Source: Artemia franciscana
Lineage: Eukaryota; Arthropoda; Branchiopoda; Anostraca; Artemiidae
Length of the DNA stretch: 64,000 nucleotides
NCBI RefSeq assembly: GCF_032884065.1
Contig: NC_088873.1
Coordinates: 34,297,600 to 34,361,599, forward strand
Direction: 5' to 3'
The notes beneath the pieces are model-generated. The model had not been told where the DNA came from. It saw only the letters and a list, made by a program, of their open reading frames with translations, and searched no databases. Below are positions 18,181-29,733 of the stretch, piece by piece. The translations under genes were made by a program, and so were the position numbers. How positions within the stretch are numbered: the stretch's first letter is position 1; each line of letters starts with the position of its first letter.

Positions 18181-19300
18181 CCTGAATTTATCTGAAGGCT
18201 CAATGAGAGCTGGGAAGTTTTGGCCTTAAAATGCACCCTTTGAGGAGTCTCCCTTTCTCCTTAACTATGAAACAATCAGAGAACTTCATTGCAGAAGTTC
18301 AAATGCCTTTTAAAGTTTTGTAATCTGTCCGCTGCTTATATTTTTTTTATTGGGAAAACTACGAACATTTTTTGCAAGATAGTTATCAGCAGGCGGGAGA
18401 GATTGTACGGGAGAATTTTCAGTGGGTGGAAACCTTTTGGGAAGAAATTTCTGCCATCGGGGATAAATTGTCTGACAAGATTTTTCCGTGGAAAAATGCG
18501 AGTAATTTCAACAAGAGTGCGGCAAGGTAACAGCTCCGTTCTTATTGAAGGTATTTGGCATTTATTTTAATCCTTTATTAACTTGAAGTGATTTGCTTAA
18601 CAATGGAGTGGTCTATTATTAATAAGGGGTGGTAGATTGGTATGTAGGGAAGGAATTAAGATACCAAAAGGATTACGTTTCAGTGACCTAATTTTCTAAG
18701 CTTAAAATGAAAGTAAACGGGTTTTTGAGACTTCTTGTCTAATTCGTCTTAATTCCCAGGTATATTTTCATTGTAGCCTTTATTATAAGTCCTGGGGGGT
18801 GAATAGTAGTCTCTTAGGATTGGTTACTTGAACTTAAATTTTTCAATGAGCCCCCTCCCTATCTTCTAGACCCTTGGTGTGATGTGAGAAATACCTAGGT
18901 CATTGAAACTTACTCATTTTGTTATCCTACCACCCCTACACAAAGGTCTACCTTCCCTCCTTAATTATTTTCCTCACAATTATGAAGCAAATCACTTCGG
19001 TTAAATAAATCATTAAAATAAACGCCAGAAATACATCTGTGCAATAACAAGGTAGGTCACCTTGCAGCATATTTGTGGACATTAACCACATTTTTTTTCA
19101 CTGGAAAATCTTACCAGACAACTTCATCCCTGCTAAAAATTGATCTCTGCTTTTGGTCACTTAAAGGCACGAGTAAATGTAATTTCTCTTCAAACGAGCT
19201 ATTACATATTTCTCTACGATATTCTCGTCACTGCCTAGCCCTGCTAGAAAAAAAAAATTGAGGGACACGTCTGTGTTACCAATGCAAAAGAGTGATTTTC
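18181..19300. repeat. P3 palindromic repeat, copy 1
   Basis: The left arm (TTATCTGAAGGCTCAATGAG ... GCATTTATTTTAATCC) and the right arm (AAATAAACGCCAGAAATAC ... TCTTACCAGACAACTTC) are imperfect reverse complements around an interior at 18720-18880. The same arms recur at 20395-21300. Confidence 0.6.
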
Positions 19301-19579
19301 CTAGTTGTTGTTAGTAGGGGTATGTAATTTTCCTATACAAAGTATCCAACCATGCTGATTCCAATGGTACACTTTTCGTTTTGATCTGACGCCTTTAGTT
19401 GAGGTGTTTCAGATTCTTTTTTCAAATCAACGTGACAAAATTTTCGCAATTAACTTTTATTTTTAAGACGAACCGAAATAATAGCTACCATTTTTGAATC
19501 AGTGCCAGATGGCAATTTTGTTCACTAGGTATTTTTTTCTAAGCGTATTTTTCAAATTTTGGTTACTATGGGCTGTGGT

Positions 19580-19960
19580 CCCCACCCCTGCTGCAGTACC
19601 TATTGCAGTTGCCCTAGTTGTACCCATCCCCTTCGGTGGTCTTGAATAGATACAATGGGAACCTATAGACCTTTGAGGACCTTTCGCTTTCCTGTACAGC
19701 TACCGCTGCAACCATGATTGCATTATATCAATAGATACAGAGCCATTACCAGGGTTGCTGATACCCAAAGAATTATACCCCCCCTCCATACTAAAATAAA
19801 AGCAAAAAGTTAAATCAAAGTTAAAACTGTGATTCAAAGTTGAAACGAGTTGAAACAAAGTTAAAACCACCCCCACCCCTGCAGTGGTGCCTGGTGCAGT
19901 TGCCCTGGTTAGACGCATCCCCTTCGAATGGTTTTGAATAGATACAAGAGGAACCGATAA
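19580..19960 (+). repeat. Direct repeat of about 90 bp
   Basis: CCCACCCCTGCTGCAGTACC ... CTTGAATAGATACAATGGGA (19580-19675) recurs as CCACCCCTGCAGTGGTGCC ... TTTGAATAGATACAAGAGGA (19867-19960). Confidence 0.7.
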
Positions 19961-20394
19961 GCCTTTGGGAGCCGGCGTTCATCCCCCGGAAAATACTCTC
20001 TCGGATGATCCCCTCCAACCGTGGCCGGTTGGTTTCCAACCACTTTCAACTTATAAAGAAGGACTAGAATTCTCAATTTCTGGTCTAATGAGCACCTTCC
20101 AATGTTGTTGTGACGATGAAGGGGATATTTTGATGAGGAACGGCCAGTCTCCTTCAAAAAAGAATACATTTAGCTCATTTTGAGGTTTAATGTAACTCTT
20201 TACCTCCATGATAGCAGTGCAGGCCAGAACTATTCCCAGATATCATAAGGGATAAATATCAATTTTACATTTTTGATTCGGTTTCAAAGGTTTTTTACCA
20301 ACCTCCCCCTCAAAAAATGCCCCCCTGAACAAACGTTTTGGTTACGGCCCTTGCGAGTTATATATCAATTTTTACCTCCACCCTTGCCTCTCCC

Positions 20395-21430
20395 TTGAGA
20401 CTAATTATGTATTTATCTGAAGCTTCAACGGGAGCTGGGTTGTTTTGGCATGCACCCTTTGAGGTATTTCCCTCCCTCCCTAACTACAAACAATCAGAAA
20501 AACCAAATATAGAAGTTTCATTGCCTTTTAATTTTTCTTTATTTGTCCATTGCTTAGAGATAGTATTTATCTCCCTTCTTATTGCCCAAAAATGTTCCTA
20601 ATTTTGGTAACAAAATTTAAACCCTTTGAGGCATTTCCCTCCCTCCTTAACTACAAACAATCAGAAAAACCAAATATAGAAGTTTAATTGCCTTTTGATT
20701 ATTTTTTTAATTTGTCCATTGCTTAGAGATAGTATTTATCTCCCTTCTTATTGCCCAAAAATGTTCCTAATTTTCGAACCCTCACTGAGCCTTCAGATGA
20801 AAACTAAATGTGTTTTTGGGACTCGTTGTCTAATTTTTCCCACGTATACGTTCAGTCTACGTGTATATTATTGGTTCTAAGGTGGGGGGGGGGGGGTAGC
20901 AGTGATGAATTAAAATAAACACCAGAAACATTTTGTGCAATAAGAAGGGAGTTGTCACATTGCAGCATCTTTGTGGACACTAACCACATTTTTACAAGGA
21001 AAAATCTTGCCAGAAAGTTTGATTCCCCCTGAGAATTACCCCTGGACAATTCTGCCGTAACATTCTCTCCGTATGTAGAATCGTACACGCAAAGAGGAAG
21101 AAAGACAAGTAAATAGAATTTTGTAAAAGAATTGAGGGTAATTTAGGGTTTCTCCACTTAGACAATTGCTCCTGACATCCCCCTCCCCGCAGAAAAATTT
21201 TCCGGTAAAAATCTCCGTATGTTTCCCAACAACAGAATCAGCAATGTACAATTTACAAAACTAAAAAGGAACTTAAACTTCTACAATGGTGTGTTCTGAT
21301 AGTTTCGTAATTACGGAGGGAGGAAGGTACCTAAAAATTTGTATTTTACTGCCCAAATATCCCAGCTCTCATTGAGCCTTCAAATAAATTAAATTTAAAA
21401 AAATAAGTTTTTCAGCTAAAAGTAAGAAGC
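20395..21430. repeat. P3 palindromic repeat, copy 2
   Basis: The left arm contains ATTTATCTGAAGCTTCAACG and TCTTATTGCCCAAAAATGTTC. The right arm contains ACATTTTGTGCAATAAGAAG and TCTTGCCAGAAAGTTTGATT. The left arm is tandemly duplicated (20453-20777). The copy ends near CCAGCTCTCATTGAGCC, with a second partial end at 21430. Confidence 0.6.
20453..20777 (+). repeat. 168-bp tandem duplication
   Basis: ACCCTTTGAGG-ATTTCCC starts at 20453 and again at 20621. The two units differ at only a few positions through ATTGCCCAAAAATGTTCC, so the duplication is recent relative to the P3 copy. Confidence 0.9.
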
Positions 21431-22865
<1,435 letters not shown>

Positions 22866-23140
22866 AATATATATATAAATAAGTTGTCTGTGTGTGTGTG
22901 TCGAGTGACGTCATGTTTATGTGTCGACTGACGTCATGTTTTCGACTGACGAAATAACAGACCGGGACATCGGGACACAAATGACGACCGGGACACCGGC
23001 ACATAGGGAATATAAATGACGACCCGGACACTCAAAGAGAAAGCAACCGGGACACAAGGAATGTTCGATTAGCAATGACCATCAACAAAGCACCGGGACA
23101 GAAATGACGACCGGGACACAGGGAGTATAAATGACGACCA

Positions 23141-23375
23141 GGACATAAGTAAAAAAAAAAACTAAAAAAGCTAAAAAAAAGGTAAAAACTACAAAAAAAA
23201 TAAAAAGAAAAAAAAATAAAAACTAATAAAAAAAAAATAAAAAAGCTAAAAAAATAAAAAAACTAAAAAATAAAAAAAAGGAAAAAAATGATAAAATAAA
23301 GGAGAAAAACAAAACTAAAAAAAAATAAAAAAAAACTAAAAAGAAAAAAAGGGGAAAAATACAAAAATTTATTTC
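23141..23375 (+). repeat. A-rich CTAAAAA array in Helitron E
   Basis: Irregular tandem units of CTAAAAA, GGTAAAAACTAC and GAAAAAAA. Similar arrays are in Helitron F (52600-53000, 55795-56190) and nowhere outside Helitrons in this window. Confidence 0.85.
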
Positions 23376-23875
23376 ATCATATGCCATTTCAAAAACGAAC
23401 GTATATACAGACCGGGACACCGGGATTCAAATGACGACCGTGACACAGGGACACAACTACAACGGGGACGCCGGGGGGCACAGGGGGATATATAAATGAC
23501 GACGGGGACACAGGGAATGTTCGATTAGCAATCACCATCAACAAAGCTCAAGGGCAATCATTAGAATCATGAGGTATAACTAAAAAAACTAAAAAAAAAG
23601 GTAAAAAACTAAAAACTAAAAAAAAGACCAATTCAAAAACGAATGTATATACAGACCGGGACACCAGGACACAAATGACGACCGGGACACCGGGACACAA
23701 GGAATATAAATGACGCCCGGGACACTCAAAGAGAAATCACGGACTGGGACACCGGGACACAAATGACGACCGGGACACAGGGAATATAAATGACGACCGG
23801 GACACAGGGACACAACTACAACGGGGACGCCGGGGGGCACAGGGGGATATATAAATGACGACGGCGACACAGGGA

Positions 23876-24073
23876 ATCGTCGGTTAGCAATCACCATCAA
23901 CAAAGCTCAAGGGCAATCATTAGAATCATGAGGTATAGATCTGAATACGGATTGTTTTCCCATGGACCATTATATGTTGCATGTTCAAGAGTCGGTAAAC
24001 CTGACAATCTATTTATATGCACAGACAATGGGACAGCAAAGAACGTTGTATATTCGCAAGTTTTACGTAGTTA
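23876..24073 (+). pseudogene. Helitron helicase C-terminal tail (copy E)
   Basis: GGTTAGCAATCACCATCAAC starts the motif VI segment. The tail continues with the FSHGPLYVACSRVGKPDN frame (a P for Q change relative to other copies) and ends at TAA 24071-24073. It is a relic without helicase core. Confidence 0.82.
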
Positions 24074-24075
24074 AA

Positions 24076-24226
<151 letters not shown>

Positions 24227-24342
24227 ATATTCACAGGTAAGACATAGGGACACAACTACAATGGCGCGTAACTAATATGGCGCGTAACGACTTACGCGCG
24301 CGGGGGGGCTTGGGGGGCACGAAGCGCCCCCACCAACTAGGT

Positions 24343-24371
24343 GTTGGGGTGGCGCGAAGCGCCACCCCAAC
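24343..24371 (+). repeat. Helitron E 3' hairpin
   Basis: The 13-bp perfect stem is identical to that of copy D, followed by AGCTAG|T. Confidence 0.93.
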
Positions 24372-24376
24372 AGCTA

Positions 24377-24377
<1 letters not shown>

Positions 24378-24452
<75 letters not shown>
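24378..24452. repeat. (TA)n microsatellite after Helitron E
   Basis: About 75 bp of TA begins directly at the Helitron 3' boundary. Confidence 0.95.
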
Positions 24453-24454
<2 letters not shown>

Positions 24455-24499
24455 TACTTCAGCTGATAATGCTGTTTTTTGTATAAGGTGTTTCCTTAC

Positions 24500-26095
24500 G
24501 CTAATTTGATAGCTATTTGAAACCCTAATAAATAGAAAATAAAAAAAGGGAATTTTGATACCAATAGCTACATCAAAGAATCGCATTTTAATGCTGATTT
24601 TAAATATATAAGTTTCATCAAGTTTAGTCTTAACCATCAAAAGTTACAAGCCTGAGAATATTTGCCTTATTTCAGAAAATTTCAAGCTCCTATTTATATA
24701 AATGTGGAATTTTTTATTTTTTGACAGAAGGCAGATCACGGATGCTTTTTTATTTATTTGTTTGTTTTTTTGTTGTTTTTTCCCAGGGGTGATCGTATTG
24801 ACCCAGTAGTCCTAGAATGTTGCGAGAGGACTCATTCTAACGGAAATGAGAAGTTCTAGTGCCCTTTTTAAGTGACCAAAATAATTGAAGGGCACCTAGG
24901 CCCCTTCCCACGCTAATTATTTCCCCAAAGTCAACGGACCAAAATTCTGAGATAGCCATTTTATTCATCGTAGTCGAAAAACCTTAGAACAATGTCTTTG
25001 GGGACCACTTACTCTCCCACAGTCCCCGTGGGAGGGGCTACAAGCTACAAACTTTGACCAGTGCTTACATATAGTAATGGTTATTGAGAAGTGAACAGAC
25101 ATTTTCAGGGGGATTTTTTGGTTGGTGGGAGGGGTTGAGAAGAGGGGATATGTTGGGGGAACTTTCCATCGAGGAATTTTTCATGGGGGAAGAAAATTTC
25201 TATGAAGGGAGCACAGGATTTTCTAGCATTGTTTAAAAAAAATGAAAAAATAAATATGAAAAAGTTTTTTACAACTGGAAGGAAGGAGCAGCATTAAAAC
25301 TTAAAACGAACAGAAATTAATACACATATGAGTGGCTCACCTCCTTCTAATACTTCGCTCTTTAAACTAAAGTATTTTTAGTAATCTACTATTTAATCTA
25401 CGGCTTTTGTGATTCAGGGGTCATTCTTAATAAATTGGGACAAAATTTTAGCTTTAGTGTAAAGAACGAGGTACTGACGAGGGGGTGACCCCCCCCCCCC
25501 TCATAATTGTAATAAAAACATGAGAATACAAAAGTTCGTTACGTAAGGTAATTTATAAGTTACGTATATCTTTTACTAACAAAAAAATTGGTAAAAAATT
25601 AAAAGTTTCTAGTTGACTTTTCAAGTAACCAAAAAATAGGAGGGCAACTAGGCTTCCTCCACCATTCCTTTTTTTCTCAAAATCATTCGATCAAGACTAT
25701 GAGGAAGCCATTTAGCCAAAACAAAAAAAAATATGCAAATTTCATTTTAATTATTCCTCTGCGGAGAGCCAAAATCAAAACATGTATTGATTCAAAAACG
25801 TTCAGAAATTAAATAAAAAAACAAGATTTTTTTAAACTGAAAGTAAGGAACGACACTAAATTTAAAACGAACAGAAATTACTTCGTATATGAAAGGGGCT
25901 GCTTCCTCATCACCGTCCCACTCTTTACGCTAAAGTTTTTACTGTTTTAAAAAGTATAGTCGAGAGAAAGAGTCAAACCTTAGCGTAAAGAGCGGGGCGT
26001 TAATGAGGAAGCAGCCCCTTTCTAATACGAAGTAATTTCTGTTCGTTTTAAATTTTAATGTCGCTCCTTACTTTCAGTTAAAAAAACTTGTGTTT
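24500..26095 (+). mobile_element. P1 repeat, nearly full-length
   Basis: The hairpin end is degraded; recognisable from AAACCCTAATAAATAGAAA. It follows the P1 order with module A (25275-25515) and module B (25815-26095), ending TCGCTCCTTACTTTCAG. There is no coding capacity beyond short chance frames. Confidence 0.85.
25815..26095. repeat. P1 module B inverted repeat
   Basis: Arms run from AAACAAGATTTTTTTAAAC to its complement near 26090, with GCTTCCTCATCACCG and CGTTAATGAGGAAGC as inner landmarks. The arms are of about 120 bp with scattered mismatches. Confidence 0.88.
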
Positions 26096-27774
26096 TTATC
26101 TAATCAATTTAAAAGGCCTCTGAGTTCCTTTGGCTTAAAACTGCGAAGCAACAACCACGTGGTTGCAAGCATTGGCAATAAAAAGATTTTTCAAATGACA
26201 GTTAGAATATGCACGGTAAAAGTTGAGAGATTCCTCTTAAAATGTTTTGTATATTTTTTCTTTTGTTTTGCTGTGAAATGGGAACCCAAATGCACAGATG
26301 TAAGTGGATGTAAGTTTTTTTGAATGGTGATACAAGCCCAGGTTATTGGGATTCATTCTAATTTTGTTGATTTTTTTTGTAAAAAATTATATCTCCATTG
26401 AAACAAAAAATGAAAATAGACCTCTTTCATAAATGTTTTCAAACCTTACAAGTAAAGAGAGGGAATAGAGACAAGAGATTGAACGTAGCTCTCAAGACCC
26501 ATGTTTTGGGATGTAGCAGTGGCGGTTCTAGGCCTGGACAAGGGCGTCTGCCCTCCCCCCAGTTTCTCCGATATCTGACATTAAATTCCTTTTATATTTT
26601 TACACTTTTCAGATTCCTTGCCCCCCCTCCGGATTATGATGCCTTAAACCGCTAATGGGCCATAGATTCGTTTCCGAATTAATTGTTTTGGTCAATCCAC
26701 CAACAAATTCAAGTTCATACGAAATCATCACCATCAGAGGGAGGGGGTGAAGGTGTGAGTTTGGTGTGAGGTTCACCTGAACTGAGCTAGAAGGTGAACA
26801 GATGTCCAATCTTTTTTATTTGTTTAATATGTGAGCCGAATTATCACTGAATTTACCGTACATGGGATTTTTTTTGTAGATGGACAATATCAAGGGGGGA
26901 TTAAAAATGATACAAACGGGGGGTTTAAAAGATAAAATGTAGCGTAAAAACCATAAATTTGATCTAAGAAATTTTAGGAAATACCAGAAGAATTTCAAAT
27001 TTTGGGTGGGGGGATAGAGCTCTTGAACTCTCCTCCCCTCCCCCGTATATGTGCCTGCTTCCAGCTTAAAAATGGACTTTATGGGCAAATATTGTTGTGA
27101 ATACCATACCTATTAGGGAAAAAAGAGTAAAAAGAGGTTCTCGTAAGGAATCATCTACTAAATCTCTAAATAATATTGCTAAGTGAATCATTTCAGGGAG
27201 CTCTATTGTTTCTAAATATTTTTTCGAAAAATCCTAGGATTTCATGTAGTCTCCTCAAGATTAAGGAAATACAACCGAGATTCATAAGAACTAGTTGCAA
27301 ACAAAAGCAGATCATTAATCGAAAGGCAGACTATTAATTCTACCTGTAACCCATTTATAGGGTTATGTCAACAACCGACTAAAGAATGTCCTCTTTGTAA
27401 GACATCAATCAACTATTAGGCCCTCCTATTACGAACTGATCGGCAGGTAAGTGTTTACTGTTACACTTTTCGTATGGTCAATGGAATCTTAAATCGATGA
27501 ACTTTTGCATAAATTTTGTACCTCCTGACGACGCCAAGGTCTTTGGCGTAGGGTTACACCTATCTCGCTGATGTCTTGTTAAGCTCTACTTTCACTGTTA
27601 TCAGTGGTAATGCTGGCGCTGATAATGGTTCTTTTGAAGTGTATTCAGTGATATTTTTCAGGAATAGATTACAGAAACCATTATTGACTAGGATTATTTC
27701 ACAAGCTATGAGCATTCATTTCCAAAGGTAGGCTAAATCACGAGGGAATTACCATATACTTTTTATTTGGCATA
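26096..27774. other. Unassigned region
   Basis: Short frames (for example 26090-26323) lack codon bias, splice context or motif support. It contains C- and G-runs (26545, 27005) and a hairpin ACGCCAA-GGTCT-TTGGCGT at about 27530. No gene is assigned. Confidence 0.4.
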
Positions 27775-27821
27775 TTAATTAACTAAAATTTTACCATAAG
27801 GGTAAAATTCTAGTTAATTAA
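27775..27821. repeat. Short inverted repeat
   Basis: TTAATTAACTAAAATTTTACC and its near-complement flank ATAA, with about 21-bp arms and one or two mismatches. Confidence 0.85.
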
Positions 27822-28547
27822 CTTCTTGCTATCTCAGAAAGGATTTAGGTGAGGAAAATGAAAATTTCAGGGATGAATCTACAGACTAAAGTATGTCCCG
27901 GGAAGGTATTTTGAAGCAACTACCTCCACTCCTTCTCCCTCTAGAGGGCCCTGATCTTTGATTACCTTTAAAAATATGTGTGTTATATTATCTTGTGACG
28001 AAACTAAGCATTTATCTTTATTCCTTATTTTTAACATAATTCCGTCTAATGTTGTTGCTATGAAAGCGCTTCAAAATTTAACTTGATGTAGTTGGGGAAA
28101 CTTGGTTTTAAAGTTCATTTTTTTTTCATTTGCTTCTAACTCGAGTAATTTTTAGCAGTTTCTGCCGTCGTTATAAAAAAAATAGACTGTATGGGGAAAC
28201 AGATGCAAGAATCTGGGGACGTAGCACTGGCATTTTATTTGGGGGGGGGGGGCAAAAGGGCCCATATCCGGGTATTAAAGGGGTATGGGCTATTTAATCA
28301 TTTTTTTGAAAAATTATTTGGGGGGAGGCAACTGCCCCCTTCTCCCAAACAGACGCCACTGGCAGGAATATGAAAATTTTAAAGAATTTAGCCAAAGCAA
28401 GTGAAATCTGGATTAAATTAAATTTGGTTGTAAATGAACATTTAATGGGACTTAGGGGACCTACTAAAACAATTCCTGGTAACAAACTACGAAAAGAACG
28501 ACAGACGCGGTGTTTCTATAGTAACCATAATTCTTGAAAATGGAATA

Positions 28548-28548
<1 letters not shown>
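27822..28548. other. Unassigned region
   Basis: It contains a G-run at 28242-28251. Nothing was recognised. Confidence 0.4.
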
Positions 28549-28631
<83 letters not shown>

Positions 28632-28650
28632 ATATATATATATATATATA
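28549..28650. repeat. (TA)n microsatellite
   Basis: About 100 bp of TA with one C interruption near 28630. Confidence 0.96.
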
Positions 28651-28681
28651 GCCTATACCAATTCAGGGTATATATTTGCAC

Positions 28682-28774
28682 GTTAGTGAGTATATGTGTA
28701 TGTATGTGTATGTGTATGTATATGTATATGTATGTGTGTATGTATATATGTGTGTATGTATATGTGTGTGTATG

Positions 28775-28862
<88 letters not shown>
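28682..28862. repeat. TG/TA compound microsatellite
   Basis: A GTATGTGTATG-type stretch (28690-28773) runs into pure (TA)n (28774-28861). It abuts the 5' side of the RTE-like LINE. Confidence 0.95.
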
Positions 28863-28869
<7 letters not shown>

Positions 28870-28986
28870 GTAAGCCCTATAGATAGGTAGAGTAGCTCCA
28901 TAGGAGGCTTAGGCCAAGTAGGACCTTGTCCCAGTGGGGCCCATAATAGAAACTGGGAAACCCTCCCCTGGGGGTCATAATTTCAG

Positions 28987-29427
28987 GTGGAGGAGGAAGA
29001 AGGCCCCTCAAATGTACACTCAGCAGGGCCAACTGCCGTGTTAACGCGTCAGATGAGTTACAAACCTTCTCCCAGTAATGGGTTAAATTGCATGGTGAAG
29101 CAGAACACCATCGTGGGAGGATCCTCTATAGGAGGACAACTGCGGCAGGGCGTAAGATCCAGATTTATGGACAACGGCCTCTGTAAAGGGCTGCCTCGAC
29201 CCTTTCGGGGTACCTGCAAGACTGGGAAACTTGCGGTCAATTTTTCCCACTTGAGGAGTGGCGCCCCTCGAGGAAATTATAGCCTAGTAAACAACACAGC
29301 ACTCGTACGGGATTCTGATTATTGGATAATTTTCTGGGCTTGGTTTGTTTTGATGGGCGTTTTCGGGCTGAAAAACCTCTTCCTAGCTAATTTATCTACT
29401 ATGGGCTGCCTCCCCGTAGTAGCATAA
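28987..29427 (+). CDS. Leader ORF of the RTE-like LINE, function unknown
   Basis: A 146-residue frame in the LINE leader starts MEEEEGPSNVHSAGP and has a hydrophobic stretch near residues 108-131 (DYWIIFWAWFVLMGVFGL). No ORF1 features (zinc knuckle, coiled coil, RRM) are visible. It may be a small ORF1-like product or a chance frame in a GC-rich 5' UTR. The main ORF follows after about 300 bp in a different frame. Comparison with other copies for synonymous bias would decide. Confidence 0.3.
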   Translation: MEEEEGPSNVHSAGPTAVLTRQMSYKPSPSNGLNCMVKQNTIVGGSSIGGQLRQGVRSRFMDNGLCKGLPRPFRGTCKTGKLAVNFSHLRSGAPRGNYSLVNNTALVRDSDYWIIFWAWFVLMGVFGLKNLFLANLSTMGCLPVVA

Positions 29428-29733
29428 TATTTGTAGGCATGAATATATAATGAGTCGGAGGTAATAGGCTTGGGACTGTCTGTGCAGGATTTCGACTCTT
29501 GTTGATAGAAGAGCATCGCCAAGTGCTGAAAACCATGTTGTGACCAAGATGGGCCCAGGATTGCACTAAGCCTCCAACTTTCTGGAGGTCCCAGGGACTT
29601 CTTGCTGTCCGGTTCTAAGCCGGCTTAAGCGCTTCGGTGTAGACTTGAGAAGATATGTTGGTCCCCATCCTGCACTGGTATCCGGGATCACTGCTTTTCT
29701 TGAGGCCAAAATAATTTCAAAGATTTAAAGAAC

